Assembly: GCF_014218725.1 (NCBI RefSeq)
Contig: NZ_JABBJE010000001.1
Coordinates: 372,001 to 436,000, forward strand
Source of the DNA: Brevundimonas huaxiensis
GTDB taxonomy: Bacteria; Pseudomonadota; Alphaproteobacteria; Caulobacterales; Caulobacteraceae
DNA length: 64,000 bases
Direction of reading: 5' to 3'
This document shows, piece after piece, positions 13,880 through 22,165 of this stretch (position 1 is the first letter of the stretch; every line of letters begins with the position of its first letter). The notes under the pieces were generated by a model. The model had not been told where the DNA came from. It saw only the letters and a program-made list of their open reading frames with translations, and did no database searches. The translations under genes were made by a program, and so were the position numbers.

Positions 13880-16723
13880 ATGCTTGAGAAGACTTTCGAA
13901 CCCCAGGCCGCCGAGCCCCGCCTGTACGCCCAGTGGGAAGAGAGCGGCCTGTTCGCCCCGCGTCCGGCCAAGGCGACAGACGGCGCCGCTGACGCCTATT
14001 CGATTGTCATTCCGCCGCCGAACGTGACGGGCAGCCTGCATATCGGCCATGCGCTGAACAACACCTTGCAGGACATCCTGGCCCGCTATCACCGGATGAA
14101 GGGCAAGGCGGTGCTGTGGCTGCCGGGCACGGACCACGCCGGCATCGCCACCCAGATGGTGGTCGAGCGCAAGATGGCGACCGAGGGCAATATCGGTCGT
14201 CGCGACATGGGCCGTGACGCCTTCATCGATAAGGTCTGGGAGTGGAAGGCCGAGAGCGGCGGGACCATCGTGCGCCAGCTGCGCCGCCTGGGCGCCTCCT
14301 GCGACTGGTCACGTGAGCGGTTCACGCTTGACCCGGAGATGAACGCCGCCGTCCGCAAGGTCTTCGTGCAACTGCACAAGGAAGGCCTGATCTATCGCGA
14401 CAAGCGGCTGGTGAACTGGGATCCGCATTTCCAGACCGCCATCTCGGACCTGGAGGTCGAGCAGCGCGAGGTCGACGGAGCCTATTGGCATTTCGCCTAT
14501 CCGCTGGCGGACGGCGTGACCTACGAACACCCCATTGCCTTCGATGACGACGGCAAGGCCACGGAATGGGAGACGCGCGACTTCATCGTCGTCGCCACGA
14601 CTCGACCCGAGACCATGCTGGGCGACACCGGCGTGGCGGTGCATCCGGATGACGAACGCTATGCCGGCCTGGTCGGCAGGTTCGTGACCCTGCCGATCAC
14701 CGGCCGTCGCATCCCCATCGTCGCCGACGACTATGCCGATCCGACCAAGGGCTCGGGCGCGGTGAAGATCACGCCGGCGCATGATTTCAACGACTTCGGC
14801 GTGGGCAAGCGCGCGGGACTCGAAGCGCTAAACATTATGGACGCCGAAGCGCGGATCACTGATGAAGACTCCCCGGAAGTTCCTGCCGAACTCGTGGGAA
14901 TGGAACGTGAGAAGGCGCGCAAGGCCATCGTCATTCGTGCGGAAGAAGAAGGCTGGCTGCGCGAGATTGAGAAGACCAAACACGTCGTGCCGCACGGCGA
15001 CCGGTCCGGCGTGGTCATCGAGCCGTGGCTGACGGACCAGTGGTACGTCGACGCTAAGGTCTTGGCCCAACCCGCGCTGAAGGCGGTGGAGCAGGGCGAT
15101 GCGGTGTTCGAGCCCAAGTCGTACGAGAAGATCTACTTCGAATGGCTGCGCAATATCGAGCCGTGGTGCATCTCGCGTCAACTTTGGTGGGGGCATCGTA
15201 TTCCCGCTTGGTTTGGGCCACCCGCAGGCGAAGATGGCAAATGGGAAAGCGGGCCATTCAAGATATTTGTCGCCGAAAACGCGGCTGACGCGCTAGCGGA
15301 GGCCGAAGCATTCTACGGCTGTAAAGCGACCGAAAGCGACGCCGTTGGATGGGAAGCCGGCGAACCTATAGATAGCTCCGACTATCCATATACGGCCGTG
15401 CGTTTGAAGCAGGACGAGGACGTTCTCGACACCTGGTTTTCCTCGGCCCTGTGGCCGTTCTCGACCATGGGCTGGCCTGAGAAGACCGAGGATCTGGAGC
15501 GCTTCTATCCGACCAGCGACCTGGTCACGGCGGCGGACATCATCTTCTTCTGGGTCGCCCGGATGATGATGATGGGCCAGCACTTCATGGGCGAAGTCCC
15601 GTTCAAGCGCGTCATCATCAATGGCCTCGTCCGAGACGAGAAGGGCCAGAAGATGAGCAAGTCCAAGGGGAACGTCATCGATCCGCTGGGCATCATCGAC
15701 GAGCTGGGCGCTGATCCCTTGCGCTTCACCATGGCCATCCTGTCGGGCACGCGCGACATCAAACTGTCGAAACAGCGGATCGAGGGCTATCGCAACTTCG
15801 GCACCAAGCTGTGGAACGCCGCGCGCTTCAGCCAGATGAACGAGGCGCGCCGCGTCGAGGGCTTCGACCCCGCCACCGTCGACCAAACGATCAATCGCTG
15901 GATCCGAGGCGAGCTGACCAAGGCCGAACGCGCGGTGTCGCAAGCCATCGAAGGCGGACGGTTCGACGATGCGGCCGGCGCCCTGTATCGCTTCGTCTGG
16001 AACGTCTTTTGCGACTGGTATCTGGAACTGGCCAAGCCTGTCTTCCAAGGCGCCGATGAAGCCGCCAAGGCTGAGACGCGGGCGATGACCGCCTGGACGC
16101 TGGACCAGACGCTCAAGCTTCTGCATCCGGTCATGCCCTTCATCACCGAGGAACTGTGGGCCGAACTCGGCAAAGAAGGGCCGGCGCGCGACGGTCTGCT
16201 GATCGGCGCCGAATGGCCCGTGCTGCCGGACGCCTTCATCGACGCCTCAGCCGAGGCCGAGATCGGTTGGTTGGTCGATCTGGTCGGCGAGATCCGCGGC
16301 CTGCGCGCCGAGATGAACGTGCCGCCGTCGGCCAAGCCGCCGCTGGCCTTCGTTGCGCCCGACGCCGTGACGGCCGAGCGGATCACACGCCATCGCGATC
16401 TGATCTTGACACTAGGCCGTGTATCCGAGGTCGGCTCGGCGGACGCGGCGCCGACAGGGGCCGTGACCTTCGTGTCCGGCGGTTCGACCATCGCCTTGTC
16501 CTTGACGGGCATCATCGATCTGACCGCCGAACGGGCCCGTCTGGAGAAGGAAATCGCCGCCTTCGACAGCGACATCGGCCATGTGAACAAGAAGCTGGGC
16601 AACCCCAATTTCGTGTCTCGCGCCGCGCCGGAAGTCGTCGACGAACAGCGCGCCAAGCTGGCCGAGGCCGAGGCAGGCAAGGTCAAGCTACAGGCGGCGC
16701 TGGCGCGTCTGGCGTCGCTTTGA
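13880..16723 (+). CDS. valS: Valyl-tRNA synthetase
   Basis: A 947-residue class Ia synthetase charging tRNA-Val. HIGH motif at residues 54-57 (NVTGSLHIGHA), KMSKS at 591-595. Between them is the CP1 editing domain, with TTRPETMLGDT at about 239-249 typical of Val/Ile/Leu enzymes. The C-terminal 65 residues (from RARLEKEIAAFDSDI) form the ValRS-specific coiled-coil tRNA-binding arm. Length matches bacterial ValRS. A stretch around 15190-15380 uses more AT-ending codons than its surroundings and encodes the insertion GPPAGEDGKWESGPFK, but the frame is intact. Confidence 0.97.
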   Translation: MLEKTFEPQAAEPRLYAQWEESGLFAPRPAKATDGAADAYSIVIPPPNVTGSLHIGHALNNTLQDILARYHRMKGKAVLWLPGTDHAGIATQMVVERKMATEGNIGRRDMGRDAFIDKVWEWKAESGGTIVRQLRRLGASCDWSRERFTLDPEMNAAVRKVFVQLHKEGLIYRDKRLVNWDPHFQTAISDLEVEQREVDGAYWHFAYPLADGVTYEHPIAFDDDGKATEWETRDFIVVATTRPETMLGDTGVAVHPDDERYAGLVGRFVTLPITGRRIPIVADDYADPTKGSGAVKITPAHDFNDFGVGKRAGLEALNIMDAEARITDEDSPEVPAELVGMEREKARKAIVIRAEEEGWLREIEKTKHVVPHGDRSGVVIEPWLTDQWYVDAKVLAQPALKAVEQGDAVFEPKSYEKIYFEWLRNIEPWCISRQLWWGHRIPAWFGPPAGEDGKWESGPFKIFVAENAADALAEAEAFYGCKATESDAVGWEAGEPIDSSDYPYTAVRLKQDEDVLDTWFSSALWPFSTMGWPEKTEDLERFYPTSDLVTAADIIFFWVARMMMMGQHFMGEVPFKRVIINGLVRDEKGQKMSKSKGNVIDPLGIIDELGADPLRFTMAILSGTRDIKLSKQRIEGYRNFGTKLWNAARFSQMNEARRVEGFDPATVDQTINRWIRGELTKAERAVSQAIEGGRFDDAAGALYRFVWNVFCDWYLELAKPVFQGADEAAKAETRAMTAWTLDQTLKLLHPVMPFITEELWAELGKEGPARDGLLIGAEWPVLPDAFIDASAEAEIGWLVDLVGEIRGLRAEMNVPPSAKPPLAFVAPDAVTAERITRHRDLILTLGRVSEVGSADAAPTGAVTFVSGGSTIALSLTGIIDLTAERARLEKEIAAFDSDIGHVNKKLGNPNFVSRAAPEVVDEQRAKLAEAEAGKVKLQAALARLASL

Positions 16724-16744
16724 CGCCCTGATGAAAGCAAGGCT

Positions 16745-17476
16745 GTGAAGACGCGGATTGATCAGCTTCTGGTCGCACGCGGCCTGTTCGACAGCCGCTC
16801 GCAAGCGCGCGCCGCGATCGAGGCGGGGCTGGTTCTGGCCGACGGCGTGATCGTTCGGAAGGCGTCCGAACAGCTTGCGGACGACATCGCGCTGGAGGCC
16901 CAACCCGCCCTCCCTTGGGTCGGGCGCGGCGCGCTGAAGCTGGACCACGCCCTGAACCTGTGGCCCGTCCTCGTGGAGGGCAGGGTGGCGCTGGACGTCG
17001 GCGCATCGACCGGCGGCTTTACCGAGGTTTTGCTGAACCGCGGCGCAGCCAAGGTGTTCGCCGTCGATGTCGGCTTCGGCCAGATGCACGCACGGGTGTC
17101 GTCTGATCCCCGCGTGGTCAATCTGGAGCGCACCGATGCGCGCGACCTGACGCCTGATCTGATCCCGCAGCCGCCGTCGCTGGTCGTCTGCGACGCCAGT
17201 TTCATCAGCCTGATCAAGGTTCTCCCGGTCGCGCTCGACCTGGCGACGCCTGGCGCGGATCTGGTCACCCTGGTCAAGCCGCAGTTCGAGGCCGATGGTC
17301 CGGGCGGCGGCAAGAAGGGCGTGATCAAGGATGTGACGGCGCATGCGGCCGCCGTGGAGCGCGTGCGCGACTGGCTGGAAGCGCTGGGTTGGGCGGTTCA
17401 GGCGACGACCGAAAGCCCGATCACCGGCGGCGACGGCAATGTCGAGTTCCTGCTGTGGGCGAAGAAGCCGGGCTAA
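16745..17476 (+). CDS. tlyA: TlyA family rRNA 2'-O-methyltransferase
   Basis: A 243-residue protein with an N-terminal S4 RNA-binding domain (residues 1-60, RIDQLLVARGLFDSRSQAR) and an FtsJ/RrmJ-type SAM domain starting at ALDVGASTGGFTEVLL. TlyA enzymes methylate ribose at 16S C1409 and, in the two-target type, 23S C1920. The start is GTG at 16745; an ATG at 16731 is out of frame and stops after five codons. It lies 21 bp after valS, probably in one transcript. The name hemolysin, often given to this family, is historical. Confidence 0.9.
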   Translation: MKTRIDQLLVARGLFDSRSQARAAIEAGLVLADGVIVRKASEQLADDIALEAQPALPWVGRGALKLDHALNLWPVLVEGRVALDVGASTGGFTEVLLNRGAAKVFAVDVGFGQMHARVSSDPRVVNLERTDARDLTPDLIPQPPSLVVCDASFISLIKVLPVALDLATPGADLVTLVKPQFEADGPGGGKKGVIKDVTAHAAAVERVRDWLEALGWAVQATTESPITGGDGNVEFLLWAKKPG

Positions 17477-17561
17477 GGCCGTAACCCCAAAACGGGCTCA
17501 AACAGCTCAACGGCCGATAGCCCCAAACGGGCTCAAGTAGGCCAAAGGCCGATAGCCCCCA
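17477..17561. repeat. Imperfect tandem repeat, 35-bp unit, 2.4 copies
   Basis: Unit 1 is 17477-17511, unit 2 is 17512-17546 and a partial third is 17547-17561. The core is GGCCGATAGCCCC followed by AAACGGGCTCAA; unit 1 differs by a few bases. It lies directly after the tlyA stop codon. Each unit contains GCCC and GGGC that could pair into a small hairpin. Confidence 0.75.
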
Positions 17562-17575
17562 CAAACAAAGAGAAA

Positions 17576-17601
17576 CCGCCGGAGGATTGCTCCTCCGGCG
17601 G
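17576..17601 (-). terminator. Intrinsic terminator of the glycine-zipper gene
   Basis: CCGCCGGAGGA and TCCTCCGGCGG form a perfect 11-bp stem with a TTGC loop. On the minus strand it is followed by TTTCTCTTTGTTTG. It lies 36 bp after the minus-strand gene ending at 17638. Confidence 0.85.
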
Positions 17602-17637
17602 CTCCGTCACGTCGTCGATCGACAGGGGGGCTGAAAA

Positions 17638-18300
17638 TCAATCGACGACGCGATAGCGGCCGTACTGGTCGGGGCAGGTGCGGACATAGCGGGTATCCGT
17701 ACGACCATCGGGCAGACGGATCTGGCTTTCGGCCAGACGGCATCCGTCTGAATTCTGATAGGAGTCGACCGGGCGCGAACGATCGTCGTAGTAGCCGCCG
17801 CGGCTGTAGGCATAGTCGTTGCGACGATCGTAGTCGTCGTAGCGATAGCCCTGGTCGCCGGTGTAACGATCATCGTAGTAGCCGTAGCTCGGTTGGCTGT
17901 AGCCCTGAGCGTAATAGCCGTTCGAGCCATAGCTGTTCTGATAGCTGCGGCAGGCGTCCGAGCTGGACCGACCCACCTGAGACCCGACGACAGCGCCGAG
18001 CACGCCGCCCAGGATGCTGCCTTCGGTGCGACGGCCGCGTGCGGCCAGTTGCGAGCCGATGACGGCGCCCGCGCCGCCGCCGATCACTGCGCCGGCGCCG
18101 GTGCGACCTTGGCGCTCACGCGCGCAAGGATCGTAGTAGCGGCCGCTGTTGTAATCATACGAGCGGCTGTAGGCGCCGGTGCCGTAGTTCTGGCTGTAGC
18201 CGCTGCCGTAATAGTTCTGGGCCGACGCCGTGAGCGGGGCGGCCGTGACGCCGAACGCCAGGGCGGCGACGGCGGCGATCGATGTTTTTGTGAGACCCAT
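17638..18300 (-). CDS. Exported glycine-zipper protein, Tyr-rich
   Basis: A 220-residue exported protein. Residues 1-25 are a signal peptide ending LTASAQ. The next part is rich in Tyr, Ser and Gly (YYGSGYSQNYGTG type). The centre has the 2TM glycine-zipper repeat (GAGAVIGGGAGAVIGSQ and then ILGGVLGAVVGSQVG), known to insert in or span outer membranes. A second Tyr/Asp/Arg-rich region and a short conserved C-terminus (LPDGRTDTRYVRTCPDQYGRYRVV) follow. The role is unknown; related proteins in Caulobacterales are annotated only by the zipper. The start at 18300 is set by the signal peptide; upstream in-frame ATGs would bury it. Confidence 0.75.
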   Translation of the reverse strand: MGLTKTSIAAVAALAFGVTAAPLTASAQNYYGSGYSQNYGTGAYSRSYDYNSGRYYDPCARERQGRTGAGAVIGGGAGAVIGSQLAARGRRTEGSILGGVLGAVVGSQVGRSSSDACRSYQNSYGSNGYYAQGYSQPSYGYYDDRYTGDQGYRYDDYDRRNDYAYSRGGYYDDRSRPVDSYQNSDGCRLAESQIRLPDGRTDTRYVRTCPDQYGRYRVVD

Positions 18301-18493
18301 TTCCAACCCTCTGAGGACCGAACGATTTCCGTCAAACGTTAACGGCAAAGCCTCGTGTCTCGTTGCACTAGGATTTACGACGGCGAAGCTGAACGGCGAT
18401 TGATCGGTTCGTTCATCTTCGTTCATGTCCATCCGGTCGCCCCTACTGCCCGGTGGCTTGAGCGAACGGGGACGCCCGGCTAGAAGCCGGCCG

Positions 18494-19738
18494 ATGGACA
18501 TCTTCACCATCGACCGCGTCGGCGGCCAGGGCGACGGCGTCGCCCAGACGCCGTCCGGCGCGGTGTTCGCCGGCCTGACCTTGCCCGGCGAAACGGTGCG
18601 CGGCGTGGTCGTGGACGGGCGGCTGGAAGAGGTCGAAATCATCACGCCCAGCCCCGACCGGATCGTACCGGTCTCGCCCCAGTATGGCGATTGTGGCGGC
18701 TGCTCGCTTCAGCATTGGTCCGAGGGGCCGTATCTGAACTGGAAGCAAGAACAGGTGCGACTGGCCCTGGCGCGCGAGCGGATCGAGACCGAGATCGAGG
18801 CGACGGTGGCGACTCCGCCGGCCAGTCGTCGCCGCCTTGCGCTTCATGCCCGTCGCACCCAGGATGGACGGGTCGTGCTGGGCTTCAAGGCGCGCCGCTC
18901 CTGGCGGCTGGTCGAGGTGAAGGCCTGTCCGGTCGCCGATCCCCGGATCGTGGCGGCCATTCCGGCGCTGACCCAGGTCGCGGCCGCCTTTTTCGAACAT
19001 CCGAAGTCCGCGCCGACCCTGCACGTCACCTGGACGCTGTCGGGGCTGGATGTGGATGTGACCGGGGTCGAACGGCGCTCGGGCGGAGGCCTGTCGGCCG
19101 ACGCGCAGATGAAGGCCATCGAGGCGGCGCACCGGGCCGATCTGGCGCGCCTGAGCCTGGCGGGCGACACCCTGGTGATGGCGCGCCAACCCAAGGTGGG
19201 GTTCGGCCCTGCCACCGTGGCCCTGCCGGCGGGTGGATTTCTGCAGGCGGTACCTCAGGCCGAGGCGGCGATGGTGTCTCGCGCGCTGACGGCGGTGAAG
19301 GGCGCCAAGAAGATCGCCGATTTGTTCTGCGGCGCCGGGACCTTCACCTTCCCCTTGGCCACGGTCGCGCCGGTGATCGCAGCGGACGCGTCCAAGCCCG
19401 GCATCGATGCGCTGAAGGCCGCCGTCGGTTCGGCCAAAGGGATGAAGGCCATAACGGCCGAGGCGCGCGATCTGTTTCGTCGGCCGATGAATCCTTATGA
19501 CCTGAAGGGATGCGACGCCATCGTGTTCGATCCGCCGCGGGCCGGCGCGATCGACCAGACGGCTCAGATCGCGGACACCAAGGCCGGCGTCGTCGTGGGC
19601 GTATCGTGCAACCCTCAGACCTTTGCGCGTGATGCGCGGGTGCTGATCGACGCCGGTTTCCGGCTGGAGACGGTGACGCCGGTGGATCAGTTCCTGTGGT
19701 CTTCGCACGTCGAACTGGTGGGGGTTTTCAAACGATGA
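18494..19738 (+). CDS. TrmA/RlmD-type 23S rRNA m5U methyltransferase
   Basis: A 414-residue SAM-dependent RNA (uracil-5)-methyltransferase. An N-terminal TRAM-like domain (about 1-55) is followed by a cysteine cluster (GDCGGCSLQHW, and a later KACPV) that fits the [4Fe-4S] site of RlmD. The catalytic domain has DLFCGAGTFTF (SAM loop), FDPPRAGA and GVSCNPQTFARD with the nucleophilic Cys. The target is probably 23S U1939 or equivalent, by family. The start at 18494 gives the standard N-terminus; an ATG at 18425 would add 23 residues of poor quality. The next gene overlaps the stop by four bases. Confidence 0.88.
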   Translation: MDIFTIDRVGGQGDGVAQTPSGAVFAGLTLPGETVRGVVVDGRLEEVEIITPSPDRIVPVSPQYGDCGGCSLQHWSEGPYLNWKQEQVRLALARERIETEIEATVATPPASRRRLALHARRTQDGRVVLGFKARRSWRLVEVKACPVADPRIVAAIPALTQVAAAFFEHPKSAPTLHVTWTLSGLDVDVTGVERRSGGGLSADAQMKAIEAAHRADLARLSLAGDTLVMARQPKVGFGPATVALPAGGFLQAVPQAEAAMVSRALTAVKGAKKIADLFCGAGTFTFPLATVAPVIAADASKPGIDALKAAVGSAKGMKAITAEARDLFRRPMNPYDLKGCDAIVFDPPRAGAIDQTAQIADTKAGVVVGVSCNPQTFARDARVLIDAGFRLETVTPVDQFLWSSHVELVGVFKR

Positions 19739-20136
19739 CCTTAAACGACACGAGCGAAGAGGACGGCGGCGGTTTCGACGCCGACGACTGGACGCGGCTG
19801 AAACCGTTCACGGGCGCCGTGGCGACGCTGGACGACGTTCAGGCGCGACGGGCAGTATTCGCCTTGGGCGAGACCGACGATCCGCGTCCCATCGCCATGG
19901 ACCTGCCCCAACCGGTCATCTGGTGGGAAGAGGAGGGTGAACAGGCGGCGGTGGCCGTCCAGGCCGAAAGCCATCTCGGCGCCGATGGCGAGGAGATGGA
20001 AATCCTGGGTCTGATCCTGCCGGACGGCGAGGGCGCGGTGGCCCTGATGGAGGACGTCGATCTGGTCGATGACACCGATCCGACCTGGCGCGATCTGGTC
20101 ACGCGCGCCATCGATCCTTCGGCGGCGGACGACTAA
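19735..20136 (+). CDS. Hypothetical acidic protein
   Basis: A 133-residue acidic protein, no signal or membrane segment. It is rich in Asp and Glu, with WWEEEGEQAAVAVQAE in the middle. It overlaps the RlmD-like gene in an ATGA junction (start 19735), so it is translated coupled to it. The 3' end overlaps the convergent hydrolase gene by four bases: stop codons TAA (plus) and TAG (minus) share sequence at 20133-20136. I do not recognise the family. Strong coding bias and the coupled start support it as real. Confidence 0.65.
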   Translation: MTLNDTSEEDGGGFDADDWTRLKPFTGAVATLDDVQARRAVFALGETDDPRPIAMDLPQPVIWWEEEGEQAAVAVQAESHLGADGEEMEILGLILPDGEGAVALMEDVDLVDDTDPTWRDLVTRAIDPSAADD

Positions 20137-20975
20137 TTCAGAGCTGCGCCGACGCGAGTGACGAAATCCAGCTGCGAAGGGATGTCGCCGTGGTCTGCTC
20201 TCGCGAACACAAGACGCTCGACGTTCACGCCTCTCGCCCGAAGATCATGAGCAAGTTTGCGGCTGAGTACGGGCGGCAGGGTCGTGTCGCGAGAGGCTTC
20301 CAGCACGACGACCTTGCCTGAATAGCCGTCCAGCGTCGCGGGCACATCCACAGTGGTCAAGGCCTCGGCCAACTGGACGCGGACGATCGGCCGCCACAGT
20401 CCCACCATTGAATCAACGGCGGCGCGGGCGGTCGGCGTGGTCGCCTCTAGCACCAGGGCGTCGGCGCGGATGACACGCGCGGCCTCGGCGCAGATCGGAC
20501 CGCCCAGGGAATGCCCCCAGGCGATCAGCCGGCGGCCCTCGGCGTCGGCCTGGGCGCGGGCGGTCGCCGCGATGACCTCGCCTGCATCCCTGTAGGTCGC
20601 GAAGCTGGCCTGCCCCGGCGTGTCGCCGGACCCCGGATAGTCGAACATCAGCACATCGCCGAACGGCGCGAGTTCGTTCGCAACCTGCGCGCCCGAAACA
20701 CCACGCCGAAACAGATTGCCCCCGCAATACAAGATCAGCGGCGCGTCGGCGCGTCCCGTCCGCACGCGGGTTGCAGCGACAGCGCCTCCCGCAAAAGGCA
20801 ATGACAGGATTTCAGCCCCAGGAATGGCAGGGCCGGGAGCCAAGATCAGCTTCTCCGCCTGAACCCGCGTGTCGGGATAGAAGAACTGCCCTTCAGGCAC
20901 ATTGACGGTTAGGCAGCCGGCCAGGATGGTGGACAGGCCAATGGCGGCAGCGGTCGCCGACAAACGTTTGATCAT
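20133..20975 (-). CDS. Alpha/beta-hydrolase lipoprotein
   Basis: A 280-residue lipoprotein: signal peptide with the canonical lipobox LAGC and lipidated Cys21. The body is an alpha/beta hydrolase with the nucleophile elbow GHSLGG (Ser156), an oxyanion region YCGGNLF and a candidate His in RADHGD near the C-terminus. The acid is probably Asp in EASRDTTLP. Substrate unknown (esterase, lipase or peptidase). The start at 20975 gives the lipobox at the expected distance; the frame could start four codons earlier. It lies downstream of, and on the same strand as, the radical SAM gene, with a 42-bp gap, so co-transcription is possible. Confidence 0.8.
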   Translation of the reverse strand: MIKRLSATAAAIGLSTILAGCLTVNVPEGQFFYPDTRVQAEKLILAPGPAIPGAEILSLPFAGGAVAATRVRTGRADAPLILYCGGNLFRRGVSGAQVANELAPFGDVLMFDYPGSGDTPGQASFATYRDAGEVIAATARAQADAEGRRLIAWGHSLGGPICAEAARVIRADALVLEATTPTARAAVDSMVGLWRPIVRVQLAEALTTVDVPATLDGYSGKVVVLEASRDTTLPPVLSRKLAHDLRARGVNVERLVFARADHGDIPSQLDFVTRVGAALN

Positions 20976-21017
20976 GACACCCCCCAAGATTTGCGACGCT
21001 AAACCGAAGGCGGTTGA

Positions 21018-22103
21018 TCAGGCAATCTTGTCGAGCGGCGGATCGAACAGGTCCATCTGAGGCCGGGCGTCTGCGGGCACGCGGAACTGTGTTTCGTCCA
21101 GCAGGCGATGCGGCGTGTCGAGGCCGTAGCGTTTGACGGCGGCCTTAAACCGCGTTCCGATCAGTTCGGCGACGGGGCCGCTCCCCTTCATCCGCTGGGA
21201 CCAGTCGGCGTCATAATCCTTGCCGCCGCGCGTCTGCCGGATCAGGGACATGACCCGCGCGGCGCGATCCGGGCGGGCGTCGGCCAGCCATTCCCGAAAC
21301 AGGTCCTTGATCTCAAGCGGCAGACGGAGGGTGACATACATAGCCCGCGTGGCCCCGGCCTTGGCGGCGGCTTCCAGTATGGCTTCCAGTTCGTGATCGT
21401 TCAGACCGGGGATGACGGGGGCGAAACCGACCCCTACCGGACAACCGGCGTCCGCCAGGCGGCTGATCGCCTCCAGCCGTTTGGCGGGGGTAGAGGCGCG
21501 CGGCTCCATCGCCCGCGCCAGCCCACGATCCAGTGTGGTGATGGAGACGAAGGCCGAAGCCAGCCCCGCCTTGCCCATTGGGCCCAAAATGTCGGCGTCG
21601 CGCGCGATCAACACCGACTTGGTGATGATGCTAAATGGGTGATTGAACCGCTGCATGACCTCCAGAATGGAGCGCGTCGACTTCAGATCACGTTCGACCG
21701 GCTGATAGGGGTCGGTGTTGCCGCCTATGTGGATGCGCTTGCATCGGTATCGGGGTGCGAGGAACGCCTGTTCCAGCAGACTTGCGGCCTGGGGCTTGAA
21801 GAAGATCCGGCTCTCGAAATCCAGGCCCGGGGATAGGCCCATCCAGGCATGGGACGGACGGGCGTAACAGTAGATGCAGCCATGTTCGCAACCTTTGTAC
21901 GGGTTGATGGAGCGGTCGAAGCCGATGTCCGGACTGTCGTTCCGGGCGATAATGGTGCGAGCGTATTCAGGGGTGAGGGTGGTGCGCAGCGGCGCGGCCT
22001 CGGCGTCGTCCGGCGTCCAGCCGTCATCGAACGACTGATGCTGCTCAGGCTCGTATCGGCCGCTGGCATTCGAACGCGCGCCTCTTCCCTTGGCGGTTTC
22101 CAT
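21018..22103 (-). CDS. PA0069-family radical SAM protein
   Basis: A 361-residue radical SAM enzyme. The cluster motif CxxxCxxC is at C72, C76, C79 (GCEHGCIYCYARP), preceded by SINPYKGC as in the PA0069/SplB-related family. The later AFVSITTLD and VGVGFAPVIPGLND segments belong to the partial TIM barrel. The family is annotated as Rv2578c/PA0069-like and is distantly related to spore photoproduct lyase; no substrate is established to my knowledge. An exact alphaproteobacterial LexA-type operator lies 26 bp upstream of the start (22129-22151), which implies DNA-damage induction and a role in repair. That is inference from the site. Confidence 0.9.
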   Translation of the reverse strand: METAKGRGARSNASGRYEPEQHQSFDDGWTPDDAEAAPLRTTLTPEYARTIIARNDSPDIGFDRSINPYKGCEHGCIYCYARPSHAWMGLSPGLDFESRIFFKPQAASLLEQAFLAPRYRCKRIHIGGNTDPYQPVERDLKSTRSILEVMQRFNHPFSIITKSVLIARDADILGPMGKAGLASAFVSITTLDRGLARAMEPRASTPAKRLEAISRLADAGCPVGVGFAPVIPGLNDHELEAILEAAAKAGATRAMYVTLRLPLEIKDLFREWLADARPDRAARVMSLIRQTRGGKDYDADWSQRMKGSGPVAELIGTRFKAAVKRYGLDTPHRLLDETQFRVPADARPQMDLFDPPLDKIA

Positions 22104-22128
22104 GGGAAGGACGATGCGACATTAGATA

Positions 22129-22151
22129 GAACAAAGCAAGAACATTTGTTC
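22129..22151 (-). promoter_or_regulatory. Putative LexA (SOS) operator
   Basis: On the minus strand the site reads GAAC-AAAT-GTTC-TTGCTTT-GTTC. The last two half-sites form GTTC-N7-GTTC, the direct-repeat operator known for alphaproteobacterial LexA. The first two form GAAC-N4-GTTC, the inverted type of Gram-positive LexA. The site ends 26 bp before the ATG of the radical SAM gene and sits between it and the 3' end of the carboxypeptidase gene. Confidence 0.7.
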
Positions 22152-22165
22152 TCGCCGAGTTGGCC

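Noticed and set aside
15190..15380. Possible foreign insert within valS
   Set aside because: Codon use is a little more AT-rich, but the reading frame is continuous and the segment lies in a variable surface region of ValRS.
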